Origin: Gracilariopsis chorda
Taxonomy: Eukaryota > Rhodophyta > Florideophyceae > Gracilariales > Gracilariaceae
Direction: 5' to 3'
DNA length: 56,471 nucleotides
Assembly (NCBI GenBank): GCA_003194525.1
Contig: NBIV01000382.1
Span: forward strand, 1 to 56,471
The translations under genes were made by a program, and so were the position numbers. Numbering within the stretch: position 1 is the stretch's first letter; each line of letters begins with the position of its first letter. This document shows, in pieces, positions 1-10,405 of the stretch. A model generated the notes under the pieces. The model had not been told where the DNA came from. It saw only the letters and a program-made list of their open reading frames with translations, and searched no databases.

Positions 1-1567
1 ACACCGGAACAATCCGGGAGTACTAGATCTACGGTACTACAACACCCCAGCCGGGGACTCTCAGACCTGCCGACTCTGTCGGACTCACCGGCTCAGCCGG
101 GTAATTCGGGCCCCTCAGCGCCCGCCCCTACCACGTCTGCCCCACTGGCGCGCATCTATACCCGCCAGGCTGGGAATGTTATCCCTTATCCCGCCGCTCC
201 GTCTAAGGAGGGGGAGGAGAACACTCGTTTTCGAGGAACGATATCACCGTCGCAACGGGAAACACACACCGTAACATACGGAACACTGACCGTGGAGCAC
301 GGAGTATGTCACGCGACACTAATCCCCCGTTCCCGGGCAGTGCTGTGCAACAGGAACCAGACGCGCAGGCCCCGCAAAAGCGGCAAATACACCGTTTGTC
401 ACGGGAAAACGAGAAAGCCTCACTCCAATACCGCAGCAGCGGAAAGGCAATCGCCCGATGCCTCGAAGCCGCCGTTGGCGGAAGTCCCGCGGAAGCGGTT
501 CAATCAGGTCGATCAGACCCGCGCCCTGCGGAGAAGGGGCGCCCAGATACGCCGGCCTCACAGGGGAATACCCACACCCCTCTTGGGGAAAAAGGCGGCC
601 AAGCTGCAGTCGAAGCTTTAAGCCCTGGCTCGCAAGCACCGGAAACGCTCCCGTCGTTGACGGAATCAAAGCCCCCGCTACGGGGAATAATTTGCGCCAA
701 CCCCTTCATCGCTGCCGCGAAGAACCGAGGAACTCGGGAATAACGCGCGCCATCGCACGCTCGAAACCGGTCGTACCGGACGCTCCTCCTCCTCACGGAG
801 ATGGTGCACTGCGCTCAGCGGCAATTCCCCTGAAAAGGGTGTCATCGGCACCTGCCCAGAACCCCCCAAAGGGGAATTTTGACCAAAATACCGGTGTACC
901 GGAGTTAGCCCCAGGCAACCCGTCAGTAGCCGGGGACACCACGGCGTCGCCGGAACGTATGGTGCAGAGCACTCGTGCGCCTGGCAGGGAGGCGGTTTGC
1001 CACCCAATCACCGTGTCGCACGGGACCCCCAGGGGATTGTGGAAATGCCGATCCCGCAGGAGCGGTCATCTTCCCGCAAACTCGCGGTTCGTGAGCTCAA
1101 CCGCGAAGGCGGAGCCCAAGTCCCCGCCGACTGGCGGTTCACCCGGCCTACCGTGAAGACGGGAACAACGACACCCTCTGGGGAACGACTTGCCGGTGAA
1201 AACCGTGGCACCACACACCCTCTTGAGGGATATTTTCCCGCATGAGCAGCGGCCACTAGGACAGCGCACGGCAACGTCGGAGTTATCGCCGAACACCCTG
1301 CTAAAGGACATTATACCGCACCGCGGGCAACCCTCGCCAGGGATTACAACCACCACCCGGCACGGCCGGCAGGTCTACGAACGAGAGTTCGTAGTAGACC
1401 GACTTGTCGGACACACCTGGGACCAGGATGGTATTCTACAATACCGCGTCCGCTGGTACGGGTACGACACCAGTGGGATACGTGGGAGCCAATTGAACAC
1501 CTCCCGCGGTCACAGGTCCTGCGATACCACCGTCAAACGGGGACTGCAGCTCCAGCCACGCTGGTAA
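1..1567 (+). pseudogene. Gypsy pol C-terminal tail with chromodomain (broken)
   Basis: The frame open from 1 to 621 encodes a Pro/Ser/Thr-rich linker that aligns by eye with the post-integrase tail of the second copy (both carry an ARIYT...APSKEGE stretch). It is lost by frameshift into the frame running 458-1156 and 1190-1567. Near 1366-1500 lies a chromodomain core with residues VYEREFVVDRLVGHTW, then YRVRWYGYD. Integrase chromodomains tether the integration complex to modified histones; that role is family knowledge, not shown here. The domain is damaged just after YGYD, where the expected W-EP motif is out of frame. At least one stop (1154-1156) and one frameshift make this non-functional. 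Confidence 0.8.
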
Positions 1568-1824
1568 ATGCCCAAGTTGGGTAACGTTGCCGCGCGAGCG
1601 GAGAGCGAAAGGAAAGGATAACAAGGCAAGGTCCGTCGAAGACGGGGAACTCAAACGAGAATCACCGTTCTAAACGGGAAAGTTTATTTAAGGGAGCAGC
1701 TAGCCCCCCACAACACTATACTACAATAGCCGGCTATGCAGGAAAGAAGAACCGGAGACGGCGTACGCGCTTTTATCACCCATTTTCGTCTGGGAACCCT
1801 CCGCGTCCGCGGTCGTTTTCCCGT

Positions 1825-1837
1825 CTTAGGGGGGATA
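1825..1837 (+). other. Polypurine tract of element L
   Basis: The sequence CTTAGGGGGGATA abuts the TGTAGTGC start of the LTR. This is the position and composition of a plus-strand primer. The equivalent tract in the full element (AAGGAGGGGGATA on its sense strand) sits in the same place. Confidence 0.75.
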
Positions 1838-2643
1838 TGTAGTGCAACGCCCTCAGGGAGGGATTCTTGGTACTTGAACGCTTTCCCGATATTATCGGTT
1901 GTGTAGTGTGTATATGAAATACGCCCCACTATGGTGGATATGGACACGTGGGACACGGTTTTGGGTCAATTGGCGGTTGGCCACAGTAGTGGATGTTGCC
2001 ACGGAATGTGGAGTATTTTAGTTAATTTTATTTATTATTTTCACACCCATTTCTGGGAAGCTAATACTTAGTGCGACGGCGCACTGCCGTCGCACCAGTA
2101 AACCTTCCCCAACAAGGGACCCCAACCTGGGGAATTGGCTCTGAGCTTTACCGCCTCCGCGTGTTCTCAACTCCTCCTTGGAGGGAAGCACCGTAGTGTA
2201 CGGAAGTTCACCCCCCTTGCACATCTAAAGAAGCCATCCTTGGGAGTACTAATTGTTCCAATCATATTGGTGTTTCGCCCTGTATAGGGAGTCCTGTCCA
2301 CCGGCATTGCCGTATCTACTCGTCGCTCTCGCGACCCACTTCGTCCTTCCTCTTTCCCCTTTTTAGGGTAGCACCTCCCGCTATCCGCGGCCCTCGTGTG
2401 CGCATCCGCTCACACACCCCCACTTACGTGGAAACATACCTCTACCGAGGACCACATCCCGCTCACGCGGATACCGATTCTTCGCCTTCACCTCCCTGCG
2501 CAAGTCGCGACAGGTGTCCCTGGTCTTACAAACCGGCTTCGCCGTGACACCTCTGGGAGGGCTCTACCCAACTGGGTTCACCTCGTGAGAGGAAGATCCC
2601 GAACATCTTTCGGTGTTTTTCCCCTTTGGGGCATTGCACCACA
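1838..2643 (+). repeat. Gypsy LTR, sense orientation (3' LTR of element L, left arm of palindrome)
   Basis: This 806-bp LTR begins TGTAGTGCAACGCCC and ends GGCATTGCACCACA, giving TG...CA ends with near-perfect terminal inverted repeats. It is preceded by a purine tract, which fixes its orientation. It is about 98% identical by eye to the inverted copy at 2660-3465 and clearly related to the LTRs at 15076 and 25503. It carries many short palindromes, for example CCCCTTTGGGG near its end. Confidence 0.9.
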
Positions 2644-2659
2644 AAGTGGTCTCCCGACC
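2644..2659 (+). other. 16-bp PBS-like spacer between inverted LTRs
   Basis: The spacer AAGTGGTCTCCCGACC matches 14 of 16 bases of the sequence just inside the 5' LTR of the full element (AAGTGTCCTCCCGACC on its sense strand). It contains TGGTCTCCCGACC three bases from the LTR end, the usual form of a tRNA primer binding site (TGG pairs with CCA). A PBS normally follows a 5' LTR, yet here it follows a 3' LTR and is itself followed by an inverted LTR. Confidence 0.6.
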
Positions 2660-3465
2660 TGTGGTGCAATGCCCCAAAGGGGAAAAACACCGAAAGACGT
2701 CCGGGATCTTCCTCTCACGAGGTGAACCCAGTTGGGTAGAGCCCTCCCAGAGGTGTCACGGCGAAGCCGGTTTGTAAGACCAGGGACACCTGTCGCGACT
2801 TGCGCAGGGAGGTGAAGGCGAAGAATCGGTATCCGCGTGAGCGGGGTGTGATCCTCAGTAGAGGTATGCTTCCACGTAAGTGGGGGTGTGTGAGCAGATG
2901 CGCACACGAGAGCCGCGGATAGCGGGAGGTGCTACCCTAAAAAGGGGAAAGAGGAAGGACGAAGTGGGTCGCGAGAGCGACGAGTAGATACGGAAATGCC
3001 GGTGGACAGGACTCCCTATACAGGGCGAAACACCAATATGATTGGAACAATTAGTACTCCCAAGGATGGGCTTCTTTAGATGTGCAAGGGGGGTGAACTT
3101 CCGTACACTACGGTGCTTCCTCCAAGGAGGAGTTGAGAACACGCGGAGGCGGTAAAGCTCAGAGCCAATTCCCCAGGTTGGGGTCCCTTGTTGGGGAAGG
3201 TTTACTGGTGCGACGGCAGTGCGCCGTCGCACTAAGTAGTAGCTTCCCAGAAATGGGTGTGAAAATAATAAATAAAATTAACTAAAATACTCCACATTCC
3301 GTGGCAACATCCACTACTGTGGCCAACCGCCAATTGACCCAAAACCGTGTCCCACGTGCCCATATCCACCATAGTGGGGCGTATTTCATATACACACTAC
3401 ACAACCGGTAATATCGGGAAAGCGTTCAAGTACCAAGAATCCCTCCCTGAGGGCGTTGCACTACA
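2660..3465 (-). repeat. Gypsy LTR, inverted (right arm of palindrome)
   Basis: This 806-bp copy of the LTR lies in opposite orientation. It starts TGTGGTGCAATGCC and ends GCGTTGCACTACA on the + strand. It differs from the left arm by scattered single-base changes and one or two 1-base indels. No internal element sequence lies on its right side. The next base belongs to the interrupted peptidase-like gene, so 3465/3466 is an integration junction. Confidence 0.88.
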
Positions 3466-4698
3466 AGCTCATTGGAAACTGCTCGACAGAATCCAAAATC
3501 ATGCGCCGCGTCGCGTCAACGCATACAACATGATCCACGTTTCGCGCGCGCAGCCTCACAAGAAAGACACCACTTGATTGGGCTACCAACCATTCAACCT
3601 TACTCTCACAATGTTCAGCGCCAAAGCGGACACGATTTAAAATCACCCACTTTGCGTGCGTGTTAGTCCATTGTGCAGCGCTTACAAAAGACAACATCGG
3701 TGGTAGAGCTTCTTTGAGCATCACTTCCGTTGCATACTCCTCGCTAATCACAAGCGCAATCGCGTTACAAATTAACGCTTGTAAGCACAACACCTTTGTG
3801 TTGCAAATTAGCATTCGATCCTCTCTCAGTAGAAATGGATCTGTGTCTGGAGTTGCAGCGCGAGCACCAGGACTCGACACACGCACAGGTACAAAAGGGT
3901 GCTGCAAGCAATATTCATCCAAAGCATCAAGTGCCCTAGGAACCGCTCGAGGCACAATCTGGTTCGCGTCGGTCAATGAGTCATACTGCAGCGAAAACTG
4001 TGTACCACCTTTCCAGATCCCGGCCTGACCAAGTGCGTTGCACAACCTTGGCCCATCCAGCGTGTGCAGCCGTACTTCATACCAACCCCAATGCGGTTCG
4101 TCATGATTGCGTGCATAATACGCAGGGCCTTGAACGCAACGCACTCCTTGAGCCCGATTGGAGAATAGTGTCGTGCGGAACGAAAAAAAACAGCGTCCAC
4201 ACTCCATTCTTCTCCACTAACCTCATCGTGGTACAAGCCCCAACGCAACGCCGTTTCGTGATCTAAGGACGCATTTGGGCGTGCCACACACCAGTTAAGT
4301 ATGGCCCTCCCTGCTGTGGTCAGCAGATTTGCCTGCCTCACAACCCAATGCCGACCATCGACATGTTCCAAAAGGAATCGCACACGCCCACGATCGTCAC
4401 TCCTAGTGATTGACACGATTTCCGCCACAGTCCATTCACAAACACCCCGTTCTGTTGACGGAGATTCAAGAAGAAAAGTGGCGTTTATCCTTCTCTGAGC
4501 AACATATTTTTCTGCACGACGACGTACTACGTCCCCCAAGTCTCGTACATCTACTCCTGCACAACTCCCCTTTGCGCCACACGCGACCGTCGCTAACTTC
4601 TTCTCCGTGAACTGATACAGACTTCCTCTATCAGGATCAATACGTGCGTCGAACTTCTTCTCCACCAAACACTTCACCTGCATCACGATCAAAAACAA
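3461..4698 (-). pseudogene. Cysteine-peptidase-like gene truncated by LTR insertion
   Basis: Two overlapping frames on the - strand (4698 to 3973 and 4207 to 3461) are parts of one protein of at least 400 residues, joined through a frameshift between about 4100 and 4190; an 8-A run lies there. The first part has a basic N-terminus and a WTVAEIVSITRSDD...HWVV stretch. The second ends with CLQALICNA and, about 90 residues later, DHVVCVD...ILDSVEQFP. That Cys...His...Asp/Asn order is what papain-like peptidase domains show, but I cannot name the family. The frame stops only because it runs into the TAG in the LTR end (TGTAGTGC), so the C-terminus was removed by the insertion. The missing part should lie beyond the other end of element L, outside the window. 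Confidence 0.5.
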
Positions 4699-7466
4699 GG
4701 GAAGCCTAGCGCAAAAAGGAGGTTAGCATTAAGCGCGCCTTCGAACGCCCTCCAGAGCCCAGAGCAATCTGTAGATTGACGCGCTCTTTGCGAGGACGCT
4801 CTATCGACCATGGTCCCTCGGATCCAGCGGAGTTGCAATGCTGAAATGCTTCTGTAGCCGCCGGTGCGACCCCAAATATGCCAAAATCACGTCGGTTTCA
4901 CCCATATCCGTAACGGTGCCACAGCTGTAAAACACCCGAACCACACCGTGCAGATCCTTTATTGCTGCACAAAACCTCCACCGCTTCCTGCACGGAGCCT
5001 ACCTTCTCTCCCAACCCCAGCCCTTCCCCACAAACATGTCGCCGTCCCACTCCCCAGACCTCGCCCACCTCCACGCCCCCCAGGGCTTCCCAGCCGCACA
5101 TTCTCCCTCACCCGCGCTCATCGCGCTGCGCTACCCTCTGCAGGCCGCCTTTCGCCGCGCTAGCTCGTAGCGTTTTTGTCGCAATGCAGCTGCCGTTTTT
5201 GCTGTCGAGCCGCCGCCGCACGCCGCCGCACGCGCTCGCGCCCAGCGCCACGCGCGCTCCCAGTGGTTTGTACTTCTCGTCTCCTACGGTTCGACGAAAA
5301 CAGGGAGGGTGTGACACATACACGTGTACACTGTCATGCCAAGCCGCGACCCCGGCATCTCCCGCGCTCCTCCCGGCGCGGAGGTGCAAGGGAGCCTTTG
5401 AGGGGCGCTACAAAAACCAAATAAAGAAGCGCCAGCACGACGCTGGCGTGGAGAGCGGACAGCCAGCAGAGAAGGGCAGAATTACGTCCCTCTCGGTCCC
5501 CCGCGTTTTCGCTTCGGAGAATCCAACCCACCGAACCCAGCAATGTTTCAGCCTTCCACAGTGAGAACGTATCATCGCGTTGCAGTTTAACTGGTGTCAA
5601 ACTGCTGTGCAGGTGAGCTAGCTCATTCTCCAGGTAGAGGTTGAGCGTAACCCTAGCTGTACACAGGCGTGCAGAAGCAACGGGTAATAACCTTCGCCGA
5701 GCATTGGAGGGATTGTGCATCCGATTGGAACGAGAACATATTCCACAGCAGGTTTGACACAATGCACACTGAGTGGAAAGAATTGCTGTGGGGGAGATGG
5801 TGCCTGATACGGACGCCCAATGGTGTTGACTGCAATGGAATGACGTTCGCATCACTCTCGAAGACGAGTCGGGGCTCGTAGCCGAAGATGTTGTCACTTT
5901 GTTTTCAGATGTTGTTGTACTTACACGGCACTGCGAGCAGTGAAACTTAGGCGTGTCGCGTTGACGCCAAGGCGTTTGCATCCACGTTGTTTCGCGCCAT
6001 GCTTTCACTTTGCAGTGAACCCTGACCCCCGGTACCGTTGGTAGCAAAACACATTGTTTTAAGTTGGAAAAACTCATTTAAAAAAGGGCCCAAAAATGTT
6101 TTTAAGAAAGACAAGGAATATAAAATACACATGTTAAAATATACAATTTCTTCGTGAAATAAGAATTCGTTACACGTAGTGAGGGGCAAAGTCTTCTAGC
6201 ATCGTTCTCAAGAAATCCTGCTCCAGATTATTTGGTTTGTTTTGCAGCCTTGAAATTAAAGAACGCCAAGAGCCCACACGTGATCTTCTGATCCTACAGA
6301 AACTCGTCTGCAGTCCCTTTTTCATCAAACTCACTTTGCATACCACAAGAAGTGCGCAAGAACCATATATGACAAGACAGCCGTCGTAATTAGTCATATA
6401 TACAAAGCAGCAGGTAAGCTGGCGCCACTGTTCAACCGAAAGAAAAACTCCATGTGAAAACTATTGGTCTCAACTTAGGTTTACGGATCTATGGGCCTTT
6501 TTGGGAAGCCTTTCTCCAAAATGGAGCAAAGATACACTTATGACCTGCAAATTCTGACATAAGGTCAACTTTTCAAGACCCCAAAAAAACGAAGCATGCT
6601 ACTTTTGAACAGAATCTACTCCAACACGATAAAGTGCCCCTTGTGTGAAGCTGTGCGAAACGTTTTAAATTACCGCATAACTTAATTCGTCTCGCACGTT
6701 TCTTGCAACAGATATGACTGATGAACATCAAGCATTCAAACAAAGTCAATTGGTTCGCTAGACTCTCTAGCCTAGTGTGGTAGCTGATCCGCCTTTCGAG
6801 AGGAAGTCCATGGCATCATTAATAAGTTAGCAACTGTCTGCTATTTCTGTTGACTAGTCTTACATGGTTTCAACTACAACTAGCACCCTTCCCTTCGCTT
6901 AATTTGCGGGTATGGAGTAATTGGAACGCTCAACTACCCAATCAAATTGGACATTAATGCTAAGTAGGATTGTTGTCAATTGGGGGATGTTGCAAGAACG
7001 CAAGATTTTGCACTATTCCAAATTACACCAGTTTGGATCTGTACACGTTGCTCAACGTACCTCCAAAACACTGAGATATTTAGTTTGCCTGAGAAAAATC
7101 AAAAACCGGCCCAAATCAAGCCAGGGCGAAGGGTAACCTTAAAAAGTAAGCAAATCATATCTCTCAGAGTTGAATTGCAGTCTTTTCACGGGGATTAGAC
7201 GCAGTTTGCTGTACGAATCGGGGATGGTGTGGTGTATGATGAAGATAGTATCAAGTGTAAAAGCAGCAGATAGATTGAAATCATGGCGGCAAAACGAGCA
7301 GGACAGAGCTCAAATTTTAGACATTTATCCCTCTCCCGGAACTACCCTTGGTATACCGCTGAACGAAAAAGCAAAACAACATGTATCGCACCGCACGCTT
7401 ACAACAAGTCTCACGCTAAGACACGCTTGCATTGAGGTTCTCGTTGTTCATCAGTCTAGAAAACTG
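4699..7466. other. No supported gene
   Basis: The stretch holds a GC- and CCGCC-rich segment (about 5040-5260) producing proline-rich frames on one strand and arginine-rich frames on the other, then AT-richer sequence from about 6050. Frames at 4962-5564 (+) and 5334-6077 (-) are open but low in complexity and overlap on opposite strands. Near 5840-5930 a short + strand stretch reads like a coding relic (LEDESGLVAEDVVTLFSD), too short to assign. Confidence 0.5.
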
Positions 7467-8189
7467 CTATTCCGGAACATCTCTCACACGCACGATCACT
7501 GCGGTCTCAAACGATTCCCCATCAACCACTAAATTACTCGATTCGATGGTAATCAGAGCAGAGCCAATGCCATGAGGGCGTAGCTTGATATACAACCCAT
7601 CACCATCAATACTGACATCATCGTCTTCGAGCATTGCCCCATGTACGCGGTTGAACAACACATTTGCAGTCGGATTGAAAGCGACCTCTCTTGGAACATT
7701 TGCGATGTACTTTAGACGAATAAGTTCCTCTCCCAGAGAAGAAGAAATCAGGCTCAAACCGTACCCAAAGTCGCCAGAGATAAGCGCCATCGTGCCATGA
7801 CTGTCATCGTAGAACGCCATCCCATACACCGAATGATTCCGTTCCATAGTATATATACTAGCACCCCCGGGTGATTCAGTTCGCGCCGCGATTTGGTAAA
7901 CTGCTTCACCAGGAAGGTATTCGAAAAAGAGGGTAGCAGTAATGTTGAACAATGTATCAGAGATTTGGTCGACCTTGATGACGTAAGATGTGATAATCGA
8001 GTGATTCGATGTTTCCAGAGTGGTGTTCACCAATTGTGCAGTGTCATTGAGCTCGAAAAGGAAAAACTGCGTTGAATCGGCAGACCCATATTGAAGAAGA
8101 GTTTCCGAAGACCCCTGCGTGTGAATTAGACTACTTTCAACAACACTGAGCAACAATAGTGTGAAAAACGAGAGCACGAGGTTAAACAT
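7467..8189 (-). CDS. Predicted secreted glycoprotein, 240 aa, unknown function
   Basis: This is one of the few intact, non-transposon-looking frames in the window. I chose the ATG at 8187-8189 rather than the TTG-initiated extension to 8237, because the resulting N-terminus is a textbook signal peptide: MFNLVLSFF, then LLLLSVVESS, with likely cleavage near residues 20-22. The mature part has five N-glycosylation sequons (NDT, NTT, NHS, NIT, NHS), no further strong hydrophobic segment and no cysteine cluster. It ends ...VRVRDVPE with TAG. The pattern of alternating beta-like segments suggests an extracellular beta-rich protein. I do not recognise a family. No gene lies close by, so context gives no clue to function. 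Confidence 0.55.
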   Translation of the reverse strand: MFNLVLSFFTLLLLSVVESSLIHTQGSSETLLQYGSADSTQFFLFELNDTAQLVNTTLETSNHSIITSYVIKVDQISDTLFNITATLFFEYLPGEAVYQIAARTESPGGASIYTMERNHSVYGMAFYDDSHGTMALISGDFGYGLSLISSSLGEELIRLKYIANVPREVAFNPTANVLFNRVHGAMLEDDDVSIDGDGLYIKLRPHGIGSALITIESSNLVVDGESFETAVIVRVRDVPE

Positions 8190-9149
8190 GGCAGCAAATC
8201 CAGACGTTGTAAGGCTCGTAGACACAGAAACTGGCAACGGGCAGTTGCTTCGTTCGAATGCAAGACGAGTATACGTCGGATGTAGTCGACGTCGATGCGG
8301 TCAACATGATGAACAGCCTGGCCGTCGACCATTCTTCATTTGGAGAACATAGACTTGAGAGATCGGATTTTCCGGTCATCCCCGAAGCTGATTGTCCGTC
8401 TATCGCATGCTCGTATGTAGTGCGTATGTACGTTCCGTTGCGTCGGAGCGTGATATTGGAGGTTCCTCGATGGTCATATGGTTTTTCTTTCGCTCGTTTG
8501 ACGGGTCTATCTGGGCATGGGTGGGAGTTTAGATTGGGTGAAGATGAATTGTGCTGCTACCGGTTGTTCCTCTGAGCTGTAAAGGCGGGAGCGCATGATG
8601 ACGAGATGCACTTGGCGCCGTCGTATTTGTATGACACTGTAAGGCGTCCAGAAACACCCCCCGTTCGCGTAGAGTGGAGAGTCTCTCATCTAGGTTACGT
8701 ACCTTTGATACCTTTGGTACCTTTGTACCTAATGCAGATAAGGGTTAACTTATACTCTACTGCCAGAGCTTCTATTCAATTCAAGGGAGAATGGAGAGCG
8801 CTCCATATGCTCATTTTGACCAAGCAGATTGGCGTAATCGTTCTCATGACCAGCGTATGTAGTGAAGAGAGACACGAGGTTAGAAGGCCACTCGTACAAG
8901 TGCAAACTCCTAAGCTTTGGTGAGGATGCTTACATTCCCCCCAGCAGTTGCGGATTTCAAACGTTGAGTGCAATTTTCTACAGAAAAGCATTAAAATGCA
9001 TGAAGGACGACTAATTTACGCTTGTACAGTACATGCACCACCATGTAACGCCTACTATAAATGTGCGTGTGCTTGGGCCGGAGTCTGCCGCGTGCATCTT
9101 ATTTCTGGAGCAACAGCAAGATCTTGCAGTACAGCAGCAGCAATTCATG
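8190..9149. other. No supported gene; upstream region of the secreted-protein gene
   Basis: A short frame at 8258-8575 (+) is open but has no recognisable features. Near 8698-8735 a short GTACCTTTG-type direct repeat occurs three times. Nothing else stands out. Confidence 0.4.
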
Positions 9150-9260
9150 TGAATGGCTGTGCTAGCCGTTCAGTGAAACGTGTAGACGTACAAGTTTCAC
9201 TGAACCTGACAGTCAGATTATCAAAAAAGCACCGCCGGCGGCTCTGCCTGACCTTTTGTG
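9150..9260 (+). repeat. Dispersed repeat, copy 1
   Basis: This segment matches 32177-32285 in direct orientation: both contain GCTGTGCTAG, TACAAGTTTCACTGAACCTG and CAGTCAGATTATC, then a diverged GC-rich tail ending in CTGACCT. It includes a perfect 12-bp inverted repeat, GTTCAGTGAAAC (9168-9179) and GTTTCACTGAAC (9194-9205), with a 14-base loop. It may be part of a solo LTR or MITE. Confidence 0.65.
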
Positions 9261-9519
9261 TCGGCGAACTTGCCAGGCAATACTGTACCTCATGTTTTTC
9301 ATGGTAGCAATGCGGTGTAAAGCTTCCACTCTTAGTTTTCACCGCCCTTTCCTTTCCGCTCCCTTCCCACGCACGAACGTAACCCACCGGACGCACCTTC
9401 AACTCATCTCCCGCTTTAAGCTTTAAATACACGTGGCGCCGTAGCTGCGCTTATATGTCTCCTGCAAACATACTTGCGTTTTCAAAAGCTACTTTTCCGT
9501 TTAAAGCTGTTGATAGCAT

Positions 9520-9712
9520 ACCTACTTGGTGCGTAGGTGCTCGGAAGTTGTGGTGCTGGTGCGTAGGTTGCAGAAACCCACCAGCACCGGTGTCGCGTAG
9601 AAGATATAGAATAGCTACAATTCATACTGTTACCCAAAAGAGAAGTACACTCTTTTGGAAGCCTACAACGGTATATAAAAACCTGACTTCTGCAGTACAG
9701 AGCAGAAGTCAG
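9520..9712. repeat. Cluster of four perfect short inverted repeats
   Basis: Four consecutive hairpins with unrelated stems follow each other: ACCTAC/GTAGGT (9520-9525, 9533-9538); GGTGCTGGTG/CACCAGCACC (9552-9561, 9579-9588); CCAAAAGAG/CTCTTTTGG (9634-9642, 9650-9658); and CTGACTTCTGC/GCAGAAGTCAG (9683-9693, 9702-9712). TATATAAAA precedes the last stem by a few bases. Loops are 7, 17, 7 and 8 bases. The stems share no sequence, so they are not copies of one repeat. Confidence 0.75.
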
Positions 9713-10405
9713 AGGCATTGAAAAACCGGACTCTTTCAGCTGTGTGCAAGTTCTCTGTGCCCAGTACCCGAGCTCGCTAACCCGATCTGACGTACCGCGA
9801 ACGCTGTTCTACCCAACAAAAGCTTGCGCAAATGTGCTCGCACATGGGCGTCATCTTCAACATTGGATGTTCCCACACACTGTGCAATCTTAACTACACT
9901 AGCACATAATTCCCTCCCTAACCAACGCTTGGAGACCTCACGTTTACGACGTGTTTGAAATTACGCCCGTCTTAGTGCATTTCTTTCTGACAACGCCACT
10001 TTCCTCACTGCGCTCACGCAGGCGTGGCAAAGCACATTCACGGCCGCATTCGTGCGCAATCTGTTGTCAAAGCTCCGCAGTCATCAGCTTCCAATTTGCG
10101 CTTAGCTCGTCAGTGCACTCTCGAACTTGCAAAAGTTTTTGGATTGGCTCCCGAATCAAAAACTCAGTTGAAGAATTAGTGACCGTACGCCTGAGAAAAT
10201 GTGTTGCTCAAGTGCAACATTTCGGTAAAAGAATTTATAATTCAAGCCCTTTTACGGAATTCTGCTTCGGACTTGTGACAAACCACGCTGAAATGGGCCC
10301 GGTGAGTCACGAGTCTGTGAGAAAGCTAGGGAAGCGTGAGTACTTGATTTTGGCAGGAGGTAGGAGAAAGCAAACACAGGGACCCTTCGCGCTCTTCCTT
10401 ACACC
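9713..10405. other. No supported gene
   Basis: One frame (9951-10466, +) is open but compositionally unremarkable. It probably includes the 5' flank of the SANT-like pseudogene. Confidence 0.35.

Larger units (their letters stand above)
1..2643 (+). mobile_element. Ty3/Gypsy chromovirus, 3' end only (element L)
   Basis: This is the downstream part of a Gypsy element that begins left of the window. It comprises the C-terminal tail of pol with a chromodomain, a purine tract and a complete LTR. It is related to the full element at 15076-26300: the pol tail, the chromodomain, the word GTTCTAAACGGGAAAGTTTA and the LTR all match. Only about 260 bp separate the chromodomain frame (to 1567) from the purine tract here, against about 2.1 kb in the full element, so this copy lacks the extra 3' block that carries an antisense frame there. 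Confidence 0.85.

Noticed and set aside
2396..2907. Two nearly identical 109-codon frames on opposite strands
   Set aside because: They are the same LTR sequence read in the two arms of the palindrome and its spacer; no protein feature supports coding.
4962..5564. 200-codon proline/serine-rich frame
   Set aside because: Kept open by CCN-rich composition, overlapped by an equally open frame on the other strand, no domain.
5334..6077. 247-codon - strand frame
   Set aside because: No recognisable domain, odd composition rich in Ser, Cys and Arg, overlaps competing frames; not enough to call a gene.
6755..6815. tRNA-like stretch (TAGCCTAGTGTGGTAGC...CCTTTCGAGAGG)
   Set aside because: An A-box-like and anticodon-like part can be imagined, but there is no T arm, B box or acceptor pairing. 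At most a tRNA-derived relic.
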